Origin: Lachnospiraceae bacterium
GTDB taxonomy: Bacteria; Bacillota; Clostridia; Lachnospirales; Lachnospiraceae
Assembly (NCBI GenBank): GCA_900766925.1
Contig: CAAFXG010000316.1
Coordinates: 4,974-68,973, forward strand
DNA length: 64,000 nt
Direction: 5' to 3'
Part shown: positions 1 to 8,738 of the stretch, piece after piece
How positions within the stretch are numbered: position 1 is the stretch's first letter
Layout: the number at the start of each line of letters is the position of its first letter
Notes under the pieces: model-generated
Told to the model about the DNA's origin: nothing
The model's database searches: none
What the model saw: only the letters and a program-made list of their open reading frames with translations
Program-made: the position numbers and the translations under genes

Positions 1-2303
1 ATGCAAAACTGTATCTCACAATTAATACTTTATTCAAACAGAATGAAATATCCGATTTATTTAATTATATAAAACCATATTATGAAGCCGGTTTAGATGC
101 TGTAATTGTACAGGATTTAGGAGTGTTTTATGTTGTTAAGGAGCTTTTTCCTGATATAAGTATACATTGTAGTACGCAGATGAACATTAACTCAGTTCAT
201 GGTGCAAGACTTATGTATGAACATGGTGCCCATAGAATTGTTACTGCCAGAGAAATGTCTCTTTCAGAGATTAAAACAATTAAGGATGAAATTCCTCAGC
301 TTGAACTTGAAGCCTTTGTACATGGTGCGATGTGTTATTCATACAGCGGTCAGTGCCTTATGAGCTCGTTTGCAGGTGGAAGAAGCGGAAACAGAGGAAG
401 ATGTGCACAACCATGCAGAAAGTGTTACGGAAAAGATTATATTTTATCCATGAAGGATATGTGTAGCCTGGAAAACATACCTGCTATCATTGATGGCGGT
501 ATAGATTCACTTAAAATTGAAGGGCGAATGAAAAATTCATATTACGTGGCTTCGGCAGTTGATGCATATAGAACAATGCGTGATATGTATTTAAACGGAA
601 TTTTCAGTATAAAAGAGGCTGAGAAAGCTAAGAAACGACTTGCAAATGTTTATAACCGTGGCGGATTTTGTGATGGATATTTCTTCATGCATAATGGTCC
701 GGAAATGATTTCAAGCACAAGACCAAACAACCAAGGTGTAAAAACAGGTTATCTAAAGCAGATTAATAATGGAAGTATAGATATAAAATTATGTGAAAAT
801 CTTTATAGGGGTGATGTTTTAGAGCTTAAAACCAATAAAAATGAAATAATAGAAATCACATCAGGAATTGATGGTAAGTGTGGAAATGTAGTAAGGTTAA
901 ATGCTCCAAAAACTAAATATTTACAAAAAAATCAGGATATATACAGGACAAAATGTCAATATATACTCGATGAAACCCACCGCCAATTTTTATGCGACAA
1001 GGCAGCTGACAGGATAAAATTGCCACTAAGCTTCAAAATGTTTGCTAAAATTGGGGAGCCTTTTAAGGCTATTGTAAGCTGCCGTAATAATGGACGTGTT
1101 TTTTCGGCAGAGTATATATATGGAAAAGTTGAGGCCTGTAAAAATCAGACAACAGACGTACAGAATATAATTCAAAAAATAAGCCAACTTGGCAATACGG
1201 ATTATTATTTTGAAGATATAAATATATCGGTTGATAATAACGCTTTTATTCCGTTAGGAGTAATTAAACAACTGCGTCGGTCTTCAATTGACATGCTCGA
1301 GGCAGAAATTATCGATTCATATCGTCGCAGCATTACACCTTCCGGTAACAAATGCACGTCGCCGGACAGACAAGATATCAAGATTGTAAATGAACTAATA
1401 ATGTCTTCGGAGGATGTGACCGTAGATAAAAAGCAGATTATATTGTCTGAAGATACGGCAGTTTATCCTGAAATTAAGATTCACATTTCTGATATGACAC
1501 AACTTAAAGCAGTTATGAAATATACAAATGATGTAAAGCTTTATGGTATATATATGAGTCGCAGACTCTATGATGAGGCTCAAAAATCAGGTTATACCGA
1601 TGCCTTGAAGATGAATGGTATAAAAATATACCTTGAGCTTCCGTATATAATTGACAGTGATTTTAATCTAATGGCCTATTTGCCAAAAGATTCAATAAGT
1701 GGTATATATATAAGAAATATTGACGGATTAGCCACAATACATGATTTTTTTTCTAATTTAGAACTCGATTTTATTTGTGCCTATTCATTATACGCATATA
1801 ATACTTATGCCAGAAGATTTATTGCTGATTTATTGAAGGACAGGATAATATTTGAACTTCCAAGAGAGCTCAATTTAAAAGAACTTTCTGCATCCTTTGG
1901 TATGAATGTAAAGTCAATAAATGAATTTATGATTTACGGACATCAGCAGGTTATGCTGTCTGCTCAGTGTGTACAAAAGAATAGTGACGGTTGCGACCAT
2001 GCATACAATACATTAAAAATAACAGATGATAAGGGTAACAGTTTTTTTGCCAAATGCTTCTGCGATGGTTGCTTCAATGTAATATACAATAATGCAGCAA
2101 CATGTATGTTTAATAAACTATATGAGATAAAACAGCTTATAAATCCGGTTTATTTTCAGCTTGAGCTTACAATTGAAGATGAAAAAGAAACAGTTAAGAT
2201 TATGGAAATGCTTGTAAATGCCGTAAATAATAAAGATACATCTATGATAAATTTATCTGGTAATATGTATACAAACGGACACAACTATAGGGGAGTAGAG
2301 TGA
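1..2303 (+). CDS. Peptidase U32 family protein with DUF3656 (5' partial)
   Basis: The frame is open from base 3 without a stop and codes for family-like sequence before the GTG at 123, so the true start lies upstream of the window. U32 proteins of this kind include RlhA (23S rRNA C2501 hydroxylation) and collagenase-like proteases; which activity applies here cannot be told. Visible features are the N-terminal barrel sequence (VQDLGVFYVVKE), a Cys-rich cluster (CYSYSGQC, then RCAQPCRKC) that could hold an Fe-S centre, the U32 signature KIEGRMKNSYYVA, and a middle segment resembling DUF3656. The C-terminal third is less familiar and has another Cys group (KCFCDGC). It is followed after 1 bp by the SEDS gene, so the two are probably cotranscribed. 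Confidence 0.85.
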   Translation, partial: AKLYLTINTLFKQNEISDLFNYIKPYYEAGLDAVIVQDLGVFYVVKELFPDISIHCSTQMNINSVHGARLMYEHGAHRIVTAREMSLSEIKTIKDEIPQLELEAFVHGAMCYSYSGQCLMSSFAGGRSGNRGRCAQPCRKCYGKDYILSMKDMCSLENIPAIIDGGIDSLKIEGRMKNSYYVASAVDAYRTMRDMYLNGIFSIKEAEKAKKRLANVYNRGGFCDGYFFMHNGPEMISSTRPNNQGVKTGYLKQINNGSIDIKLCENLYRGDVLELKTNKNEIIEITSGIDGKCGNVVRLNAPKTKYLQKNQDIYRTKCQYILDETHRQFLCDKAADRIKLPLSFKMFAKIGEPFKAIVSCRNNGRVFSAEYIYGKVEACKNQTTDVQNIIQKISQLGNTDYYFEDINISVDNNAFIPLGVIKQLRRSSIDMLEAEIIDSYRRSITPSGNKCTSPDRQDIKIVNELIMSSEDVTVDKKQIILSEDTAVYPEIKIHISDMTQLKAVMKYTNDVKLYGIYMSRRLYDEAQKSGYTDALKMNGIKIYLELPYIIDSDFNLMAYLPKDSISGIYIRNIDGLATIHDFFSNLELDFICAYSLYAYNTYARRFIADLLKDRIIFELPRELNLKELSASFGMNVKSINEFMIYGHQQVMLSAQCVQKNSDGCDHAYNTLKITDDKGNSFFAKCFCDGCFNVIYNNAATCMFNKLYEIKQLINPVYFQLELTIEDEKETVKIMEMLVNAVNNKDTSMINLSGNMYTNGHNYRGVE

Positions 2304-2304
2304 T

Positions 2305-3741
2305 ATGGTTAATATCATTTGTGAGATTTCAAAATATTTAATCATTTTATTTATGATTTTATATACGGTAAAATGTTTTTCTATTTTGTCATCCAAGGAC
2401 GAAGATAAAAAACGTAAAAAACTCAATAAACAGATTGTATATGTTTTTATCATACATTTTTTGTGCTACCTGACTCTGTACCTGAGATTGCATCAGATAA
2501 AAATTCTTATTTTTTATCTTGCACAGATATTTGTAGCGATACTTTACATGGTAATATATCATTCCATATACAAGGAATCTTCGAGATTATTAACTAATAA
2601 TACAGCCTTTATGCTGCTTATAGGTTATACTATACTTACAAGACTCGATTTTAATAATGCAGTTAAGCAGTTTGTAATGGCTACGGCAGGCCTTGTAATT
2701 TCAGCTTTTATCCCGTATATCATGCTAAAGTGGAAGAATATTAAGAATATGGGAACAGCATATGGAATAATAGGTTTGCTTTTCCTGCTTACTGTATTTA
2801 TACCGGGAATAGGAAAGGCACAGTATGGTTCGCGGAACTGGATTCAAATAGGAAGCTTCGGAATGCAGCCTATGGAATTTGTCAAAATCATATTTGTGTT
2901 CTTTGTTGCCAGTATGCTTGTCAAGGCAATTACACTAAAGGATTTGCTTATTAATGCATTGATATCGGCTGCATTCATGCTGGTGCTTGTGCTTGAGAAG
3001 GATCTTGGTGCTGCAGTTATCTTTTATGTAACTTATGTTTTTATGGTATATTTAGCAACCTCCAGGGTTATTTTCCTTATAAGCGGAATTTCTCTGGGGG
3101 CACTGGCAGTCAGTGCCGGGTATTTGTTGTTTAAGGATTCGTTGTTCCGGCATGTTCTGGTAAGAGTTGAAGCCTGGCAGGATCCGTTTGCACATATTGA
3201 CGGTAGTGGATACCAGGTAGCCCAGTCGTTATTTGCACTTGGAACGGGAGGATACACAGGCTCGGGACTATGTATGGGTAAGGCAAATACTATTCCGGTT
3301 GCAAGCAGTGACTTCATATTCTCAGCAATTTGTGAAGAACTTGGTGTCATATTTGGTCTTGCACTTATTCTTGTTCTGGTGAGCATATTTATTTCATTTG
3401 CAAATGTAGCTATGAAATGTAGGAATCCATTTTATAAATATGTTGCATTCGGATTCGCATCAATATTTAGCATACAAACTCTGCTTAACCTTGGTGGTGT
3501 TACCAAATTCATACCTTCCACGGGTGTCACACTTCCTTTGATAAGCTATGGTGTAAGTTCTGTATTGAGTACATTAATTATATTTTCAATTGTTCAGGGA
3601 GTTTATGTAATTACAAGTAAAGAGGCGGATAAAATTGAAAAAGAAAGAGAAAGAATCATTAAACGCGAAGCCCTTGCTAACGGAGGAGGAGTTCCTGGAG
3701 AGAGAGCAACAAAGGGCAAAAAACAACAAAATAAAGAATAA
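2305..3741 (+). CDS. FtsW/RodA/SpoVE-family (SEDS) peptidoglycan glycosyltransferase
   Basis: Polytopic membrane protein of 478 aa with about ten hydrophobic segments. SEDS proteins polymerise lipid II with a partner class B PBP. The conserved Asp of the family is visible as D233 in EKDLGAAV, and the C-terminal membrane part has the family-typical GVTLPLISYG. The last 40 or so residues form a charged Lys/Glu-rich cytoplasmic tail, and the partner PBP gene starts inside the DNA coding for it. A second SEDS gene (rodA) lies at 55476, so this copy could serve division, sporulation or a separate elongation task. It sits 1 bp after the U32 gene. Confidence 0.9.
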   Translation: MVNIICEISKYLIILFMILYTVKCFSILSSKDEDKKRKKLNKQIVYVFIIHFLCYLTLYLRLHQIKILIFYLAQIFVAILYMVIYHSIYKESSRLLTNNTAFMLLIGYTILTRLDFNNAVKQFVMATAGLVISAFIPYIMLKWKNIKNMGTAYGIIGLLFLLTVFIPGIGKAQYGSRNWIQIGSFGMQPMEFVKIIFVFFVASMLVKAITLKDLLINALISAAFMLVLVLEKDLGAAVIFYVTYVFMVYLATSRVIFLISGISLGALAVSAGYLLFKDSLFRHVLVRVEAWQDPFAHIDGSGYQVAQSLFALGTGGYTGSGLCMGKANTIPVASSDFIFSAICEELGVIFGLALILVLVSIFISFANVAMKCRNPFYKYVAFGFASIFSIQTLLNLGGVTKFIPSTGVTLPLISYGVSSVLSTLIIFSIVQGVYVITSKEADKIEKERERIIKREALANGGGVPGERATKGKKQQNKE

Positions 3742-5134
3742 TCCAATACTTGTTATAACCTATATGCTTGTGACGGTGTTTATGTGTCTCATCGGATATA
3801 TTATATATTTTATGCAGTTTAAAGCAGAGGTTACAATAGCAAATACCAGGAACATTCGTCAGGATTCCTTTTCAGACGTTGTGGAACGTGGTGATATTAT
3901 AACCAGTGATGGTGTAGTTGTTGCAACAAGTACAACGGATGAAGAGGGTAATACCACAAGGTCATATCCTTATGCTAATATGTTTGCACATGTTGTTGGC
4001 TATGACTCTAACGGGAAGTCCGGTCTTGAGCTTCAGGGTAATTTTTATATGCTGAGAACTCACATCAATATGTTCGAGAGAATTTATAAGCAGATTAAGG
4101 AAAAGAAAAACAGGGGCGATAATCTGGTTACAACTATAAGCTACGATTTACAGAGCGCGGCTTATAATGCACTTTCAGGGTGTAATGGTGCAGTTGTGGT
4201 GCTTGAGCCTTCATCAGGTAAGATATTGGCTATGGTGTCCAAACCGGATTTTGATCCGAATAATATGGACTATGTATGGTCATACCTGCAGTCAGAGGAA
4301 GGAGAAAAAAGCACATTATTATTAAATCGAGCCACACAGGGGTTATATGCACCTGGCTCTACATTCAAAATTCTGACCATGCTTGAGTATATGCGTGAAA
4401 ATACTGACTATGAAAGCTATGTATATGAATGTGCAGGAAATGCAATATTTTCAAATGTTCGAATCAGGTGTAGTAATGACCGGGTACATGGTACTGAGAA
4501 TCTGGCAGACTCTCTTGCCTATTCGTGTAATCTTTCGTTTGCAAATATAGGTATGTCCCTTAATCTTGCAAGCTACAGAAAAACCGCCGATGAGCTTTTA
4601 TATAACTCTGAGCTTCCTTATGATGGTGAATATAGTAAGTCATCGTTTGTATTAGATTCAGGCAGTGATAAGGATTCCGTTCCACAGACGGTAATCGGGC
4701 AGGGTGAAACGCAGATTACTCCATTGCATAATGCCATGATTATGTCAGCCATTGCCAATGGAGGTGTTTTGATGAAGCCTTATTTGATTGATTCTATTGT
4801 CAATGACGATGGAGCAAACATAAAAAGCTTTTCGAGCAAAACCTACGGTAGTCTGATTACGGTTGATGAAGCATCAGTTCTTACTGAATATATGAAGGGT
4901 GTATGTGATTATGGAACTGCATCCGGATACTTTGCAGGACTTGAATATGATGTGGCCGGTAAGACAGGAACGGCAGAGTATGATAATAATGGTAACTGTA
5001 ATTCATGGTTTGTTGGATTTTCAAATCCTGACCAGCCCGATATTGTGGTGAGTGTTGTTGTTGAGGATTCAAATACAACAGGTGTTTCGGGAGTCTCCGT
5101 GGCACGACAGATATTTGACGCATACTATTATTAG
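3635..5134 (+). CDS. Penicillin-binding protein, transpeptidase (class B, short type)
   Basis: D,D-transpeptidase that cross-links peptidoglycan, 499 aa. It has a charged cytoplasmic N-terminus, one membrane anchor at about residues 37-60, and the three penicillin-binding motifs: SxxK with S242 and K245 (PGSTFK), SxN with S297 (SCN), and KTG at K443. The N-terminal dimerisation module is short, as in PbpA-like partners of SEDS proteins. The start is TTG at 3635 with AGAGGCGG six bases upstream. This makes it overlap the SEDS gene by 107 bp in another frame; no ATG/GTG in this frame gives a better start before the membrane segment. The pair is probably a dedicated synthase couple. Confidence 0.88.
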   Translation: MKKKEKESLNAKPLLTEEEFLEREQQRAKNNKIKNNPILVITYMLVTVFMCLIGYIIYFMQFKAEVTIANTRNIRQDSFSDVVERGDIITSDGVVVATSTTDEEGNTTRSYPYANMFAHVVGYDSNGKSGLELQGNFYMLRTHINMFERIYKQIKEKKNRGDNLVTTISYDLQSAAYNALSGCNGAVVVLEPSSGKILAMVSKPDFDPNNMDYVWSYLQSEEGEKSTLLLNRATQGLYAPGSTFKILTMLEYMRENTDYESYVYECAGNAIFSNVRIRCSNDRVHGTENLADSLAYSCNLSFANIGMSLNLASYRKTADELLYNSELPYDGEYSKSSFVLDSGSDKDSVPQTVIGQGETQITPLHNAMIMSAIANGGVLMKPYLIDSIVNDDGANIKSFSSKTYGSLITVDEASVLTEYMKGVCDYGTASGYFAGLEYDVAGKTGTAEYDNNGNCNSWFVGFSNPDQPDIVVSVVVEDSNTTGVSGVSVARQIFDAYYY

Positions 5135-5139
5135 AATTC

Positions 5140-5168
5140 TTGCTATATTATCCAAAATCTGATATAAT
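5140..5168 (+). promoter_or_regulatory. Sigma-A type promoter of the Nudix gene
   Basis: TTGCTA at 5140-5145, 17-bp spacer, perfect TATAAT at 5163-5168. It lies in the short gap after the PBP gene and reads towards the Nudix gene. Confidence 0.7.
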
Positions 5169-5215
5169 ACCTCATGAAATGTGTACACACCAATTATTTT
5201 GCAGGAGGGATTGCA

Positions 5216-5668
5216 ATGGTTGAAGCAACAAGCTGTGGTGGTGTGGTAATCTTTAGAGGTAAGATATTATTACTTTACAAAAATTACAAAAACAAATATG
5301 AAGGATGGGTGCTTCCGAAGGGAACTGTGGAAAAGGACGAGCAGCATAACGAAACTGCCCTTCGTGAGGTTAAGGAAGAGACAGGAGTCAGTGCCCAGAT
5401 AATTAAGTACGTAGGAAAAAGCAACTACACATTCAATACTTCATATGATGTGGTGAACAAGGATGTTCATTGGTATCTTATGATGGCTGATAGCTATTAT
5501 AGCAAGCCTCAGAGAGAAGAGTATTTTTTGGACTCAGGTTACTACAAGTATCATGAGGCTTATCATCTTCTTAAGTTTCCTAACGAGAAGCAGATTTTAG
5601 AGCAGGCGTATTCAGAATACACTACACTTAAACAGAATAATCTGTGGGGAAGCAAGAAATATTTTTAA
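5216..5668 (+). CDS. Nudix hydrolase
   Basis: About 150 aa. It shows a complete Nudix box G-x5-E-x7-REVKEETG (GTVEKDEQHNETALREV then KEETGV), the metal-binding helix that hydrolyses nucleoside diphosphates linked to another moiety. The overall form (SCGGVVIF, GWVLPKGTVEK) resembles diadenosine polyphosphate hydrolase or MutT-like members, but the substrate cannot be read from sequence. An upstream in-frame ATG exists at 5174, but the ATG at 5216 has AGGAGGG six bases before it and starts directly at the fold, so it is preferred. It has its own promoter just upstream. Confidence 0.88.
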   Translation: MVEATSCGGVVIFRGKILLLYKNYKNKYEGWVLPKGTVEKDEQHNETALREVKEETGVSAQIIKYVGKSNYTFNTSYDVVNKDVHWYLMMADSYYSKPQREEYFLDSGYYKYHEAYHLLKFPNEKQILEQAYSEYTTLKQNNLWGSKKYF

Positions 5669-5671
5669 ACA

Positions 5672-5769
5672 TGTAACTAACAGTTGTCGCACCTTGGATA
5701 TTTAGATGTAAGGCTGACTGAAAATGTCGGCATTTTACTTCCTAAAATATCACAGGTGCGACAGTTACA
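5672..5769. repeat. Long imperfect hairpin between the Nudix and sortase genes
   Basis: TGTCGCACCT (5685-5694) pairs perfectly with AGGTGCGACA (5754-5763). In the same register GATATTT (5697-5703) pairs with AAATATC (5745-5751), and GCTGAC (5713-5718) can cap the structure with GTCGGC (5726-5731). A flanking TGTAACT/AGTTACA repeat extends it. No T-run follows on either strand, so it is not a typical terminator; it would form in the leader of the sortase mRNA or act at the DNA level. Confidence 0.6.
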
Positions 5770-5785
5770 TTTATAAGGAGAATTT

Positions 5786-6628
5786 ATGTCTAAACCCAAA
5801 AGGAAATCAAAAATTATATATGTTGTTTGTATGGTGCTTCTAATTTGTATTTTTGTCGGTTGTGCAATTTATCTGGTAAAATATTTCTGGGAAAGCCACG
5901 AGAGTGAAGAAATGTTTGATGAGTTAAAGACTCTAATCGTTGAGGATGATAGTTCCATAGACAGAGGCAATGAAGGAAAAATCAGTTCACCGTCAGACAG
6001 CTCTTATTCAGAACAAAAGATTGAATATATTGATATTGACGGAGTGATGGTTTCAAAAAAATTCGGGGAACTATATAAACGAAATAAGGATTTCATCGGA
6101 TGGCTTACAATTAATGATACATGTATAGATTATCCGGTAATGCAAAGCATGTACGAGGAAGAATTTTATATTCATAAGGATTTTGACGGACAGTACAGTG
6201 CTGCCGGAACTCTTTTTACAGATACATCATCGTATGTTGACAAACCAAGTGATAATATATTGATTTACGGGCACAACATGAATAGTGGCAAGATGTTTCA
6301 TAGTCTTATTAATTATGAGAAGGAGGACTTCTATAAGGCGCATAAATTTATTCAGTTTGATACAATATATGATAACGGAATATATGAAGTCATTGCGGCC
6401 TTTAGAACCCAGATATATGATGCCGGATATGAGGGATTCAAATATTATACGTTTTTTGATGCCAAAGATGAGACAGAATTTGAGGAATATATTTCAAATT
6501 GCAAAGCCTTAACACCGTATTCGATTGATGCAACTGCAACCTATGGAGATAAGCTGATCACTTTATCTACCTGTGCATATCATACGAGTGACGGAAGATA
6601 TGTTGTAGTTGCTAAGAAGATAAAATAA
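5786..6628 (+). CDS. srtB: Class B sortase
   Basis: Membrane-anchored cysteine transpeptidase of 280 aa that attaches sorted surface proteins to the cell wall. N-terminal membrane segment at about residues 10-32, a variable linker, then the sortase barrel. The catalytic triad is visible: H163 (YGHNM), C263 (LSTCAY) and R271 (DGRYVVVA). The class B form is supported by the early GWLTINDTCIDYPV segment and the YIHKDFDG motif. A clear AAGGAG precedes the ATG. No gene with an LPxTG- or NPQTN-type sorting signal is visible here, so its substrates lie elsewhere. A large hairpin sits directly upstream. Confidence 0.9.
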   Translation: MSKPKRKSKIIYVVCMVLLICIFVGCAIYLVKYFWESHESEEMFDELKTLIVEDDSSIDRGNEGKISSPSDSSYSEQKIEYIDIDGVMVSKKFGELYKRNKDFIGWLTINDTCIDYPVMQSMYEEEFYIHKDFDGQYSAAGTLFTDTSSYVDKPSDNILIYGHNMNSGKMFHSLINYEKEDFYKAHKFIQFDTIYDNGIYEVIAAFRTQIYDAGYEGFKYYTFFDAKDETEFEEYISNCKALTPYSIDATATYGDKLITLSTCAYHTSDGRYVVVAKKIK

Positions 6629-6653
6629 CAATTAAATAATCTGATAACATTTC

Positions 6654-6682
6654 TTGACAAATATAAGCTTATATGATATAGT
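6654..6682 (+). promoter_or_regulatory. Promoter of tRNA-Leu
   Basis: Perfect TTGACA (6654-6659), 17-bp spacer, TATAGT (6677-6682). The expected start is a few bases before the mature tRNA at 6695. Confidence 0.8.
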
Positions 6683-6694
6683 TTCGTTTGTTAA

Positions 6695-6778
6695 GCCGGT
6701 GTGTCGGAATTGGCAGACGAGGCAGACTCAAAATCTGTTGATGGCAACATCGTGCGGGTTCAAGTCCCGCCACCGGCA
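6695..6778 (+). tRNA. tRNA-Leu (anticodon CAA)
   Basis: 84-nt cloverleaf. Acceptor stem GCCGGTG (6695-6701) pairs with CACCGGC (6771-6777), followed by discriminator A. The anticodon loop CTCAAAA holds CAA, reading UUG. The long variable arm (TGATGGCAACATCG region) and the T loop GGTTCAAGTCC fit a class II leucine tRNA. The 3' CCA is not encoded. Confidence 0.95.
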
Positions 6779-6781
6779 TTG

Positions 6782-6828
6782 AATGAGGAAATAGCTAGTT
6801 GATATGTCTAGGTATTTCCTCATTTTTT
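6782..6828 (+). terminator. Rho-independent terminator of tRNA-Leu
   Basis: AATGAGGAAATA (6782-6793) pairs with TATTTCCTCATT (6813-6824), followed by a T-run to 6828. Confidence 0.8.
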
Positions 6829-6866
6829 GATTAGTTGGTTGATACCGTAATCGATAGGGGGATAAT

Positions 6867-7589
6867 ATGCAATATACAATACTCTTACTGGAGGATGATA
6901 TGGCACTTGCTATGGGAATTGAATATGCGCTTAAAGGTGAGGGATATAATGTAGTTCATGCTGCTACAATCAAACAGGCAAGAGCATGGCTTGATAATAA
7001 TACTAACCTTTGTAATAAAGGTATTGCTGCTTTGTTTGATGTAATGCTGCCGGATGGAAACAGCTTTGATTTACTTAAAGAATACCGGAGAAAGGGAATA
7101 AGCATACCAATAATATTTTTAACCGCAATTTCAGACGAAATAAATGTAGTTCAGGGATTGGATCTCGGTGCAGATGATTATATCGCAAAGCCCTTTCGTG
7201 TTAGAGAGCTTATTTCAAGGCTTAAGGCTGTGCTTAGAAGATACGAAGTGAATGCAGACAGCATTATTACATATGGTGATTTGGTTGTTGATATGAATAC
7301 CGCCAAGGTCTACAAAAAAACAGATAAAGACGAGTCGGTTTATCTTGATCTTACTGCAGGAGAATATAAAATGCTTTTATATTTCCTTCAAAATCAAGGA
7401 GTTATATTATCCAGAAATTTAATACTGGAGCATCTGTTTGATAACAATGGTAATTTTATTGATGATAACACTTTGTCTGTTTATATTAAACGATTGAGGG
7501 AAAAGCTTGGTGACACTGACAAAAAACACCCTTATATAAAAACTGTCAGAGGAATAGGCTATATTATGGAGAAGGAAAATGCTTATTAA
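6867..7589 (+). CDS. OmpR-family response regulator (BceR-like)
   Basis: 240 aa. N-terminal receiver with phospho-acceptor D58 (LFDVMLPDG) and conserved K108 (AKPF), then a C-terminal winged-helix DNA-binding domain (LTAGEYKMLLYFLQN, DDNTLSVYIKRLREKLG, IKTVRGIGYIM). It overlaps the histidine kinase gene by 11 bp, so the two form one two-component system. The kinase type, and a perfect BceR-type operator before the ABC transporter at 11666, suggest the BceR branch that answers cell-envelope stress or peptide antibiotics. That link is an inference. Confidence 0.9.
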   Translation: MQYTILLLEDDMALAMGIEYALKGEGYNVVHAATIKQARAWLDNNTNLCNKGIAALFDVMLPDGNSFDLLKEYRRKGISIPIIFLTAISDEINVVQGLDLGADDYIAKPFRVRELISRLKAVLRRYEVNADSIITYGDLVVDMNTAKVYKKTDKDESVYLDLTAGEYKMLLYFLQNQGVILSRNLILEHLFDNNGNFIDDNTLSVYIKRLREKLGDTDKKHPYIKTVRGIGYIMEKENAY

Positions 7590-8577
7590 TAAAGAATCAA
7601 AATTATTTACAATTGTATTTTTTATTGTATTCATTGCATCAATAATATTTGGTTACAGCATAAATGAAGGTATCCTATATATTATATTTCAGGAAGTATT
7701 AATTATAATTATCTATATTTCAGGTATATATTCACTTAATAAAATTAATAAAGATATAGTAAATATACGTCATTTTACAGAAAAAACAGAAAATTGTTTT
7801 GAAAAATATGATGAGGGTGAAATTGGAAAATTGGCTGGCAGCATTGAAAGCGTTCGACATAAGCTGGAGGAAGCTGAACAAAGACAACGCCGTGAGAAAG
7901 AATTCCTGCGAGATATTATTTCCGATATATCACATCAGATTAAAACTCCTGTTTCAGCTCTTACGGTCTTTAATGACATTATGCTCGATGCCATAGAAGA
8001 TGAAAAATTAAGAAATATACTGCTTCAATCTGAGCTGCAGCTTGAGAGAATAACCTGGCTTGTTGAAGCAATGCTTAAGCTTGCAAGAATAGAAGCAGAA
8101 TCGGTCGTATTCGAGAAAAAACCCGTTGACATTAATAAGCTTTTAATATCCTGCGCCAACATGCTGAAAATAAGAGCAGATGAGAAAAAAATTGATTTTA
8201 ATATAAACGGACAGGCGATGTTATCAATTGATGAAGAATGGACTAAGGAAGCAATTATTAATATTATGAAAAATGCAATCGATTATGGCCCGGCTAAATC
8301 TGACATTGAGATTACAATAAAACAAACACCTATATCAACTAAGCTTATTATAAAGGATTATGGTAATGGAATTGAAGAAAAGGACAGGCTGAATATTTTT
8401 AAACGTTTTTATCGTGCAGCAACAAACGAAGTTAATCCAAACAGTGTTGGAATCGGACTTTCACTTGCAAAAAGCATAATAGAAGGGCAGGATGGCAAAA
8501 TATGGGTGGAAAGCAGACATATCTCAGAATGCATAAAGGATGAACAGTCTTATACAAGCATGGTAATAATGTTCTAG
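7579..8577 (+). CDS. Sensor histidine kinase, intramembrane-sensing type (BceS-like)
   Basis: 332 aa. Two N-terminal membrane helices (about residues 7-27 and 32-52) are joined by only about five residues, so there is no extracellular sensor domain. Then follow a dimerisation helix with H119 (SDISHQIKTP) and an ATPase domain with N box (MKNAIDYG), G1 (DYGNGIEEKD) and G2 (VGIGLSLAKS). Kinases of this shape usually sense through a partner ABC transporter. The start ATG lies inside the end of the regulator gene behind GGAGAAGG. Confidence 0.88.
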   Translation: MLINKESKLFTIVFFIVFIASIIFGYSINEGILYIIFQEVLIIIIYISGIYSLNKINKDIVNIRHFTEKTENCFEKYDEGEIGKLAGSIESVRHKLEEAEQRQRREKEFLRDIISDISHQIKTPVSALTVFNDIMLDAIEDEKLRNILLQSELQLERITWLVEAMLKLARIEAESVVFEKKPVDINKLLISCANMLKIRADEKKIDFNINGQAMLSIDEEWTKEAIINIMKNAIDYGPAKSDIEITIKQTPISTKLIIKDYGNGIEEKDRLNIFKRFYRAATNEVNPNSVGIGLSLAKSIIEGQDGKIWVESRHISECIKDEQSYTSMVIMF

Positions 8578-8600
8578 ACCAATTAAATTCAAATAATTTG

Positions 8601-8629
8601 TTGAAATAATTCAATAAAAATTGTATTAT
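8601..8629 (+). promoter_or_regulatory. Promoter of the secreted repeat protein
   Basis: TTGAAA (8601-8606), 17-bp spacer, TATTAT (8624-8629). It leaves a leader of about 100 nt before the ATG at 8739, so this gene probably has its own transcript rather than reading on from the kinase. Confidence 0.6.
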
Positions 8630-8738
8630 ATATTTGGATAATTATGGCTAAAATCAAGTTTTTTACGTTATATATTTGCTATAACGCCTTGAGTTACCTA
8701 AATAGATTGTAAATTAGAATTACACAGGGAGGTTCATA

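Noticed and set aside
3033..3386. 117-aa minus-strand frame in the SEDS gene
   Set aside because: No ribosome site or recognisable domain, and fully inside a strongly conserved gene on the other strand.
5672..5769. Third copy of the conserved hairpin element
   Set aside because: The loop core shared by the elements at 25223 and 39497 is missing; only the general hairpin form is similar.
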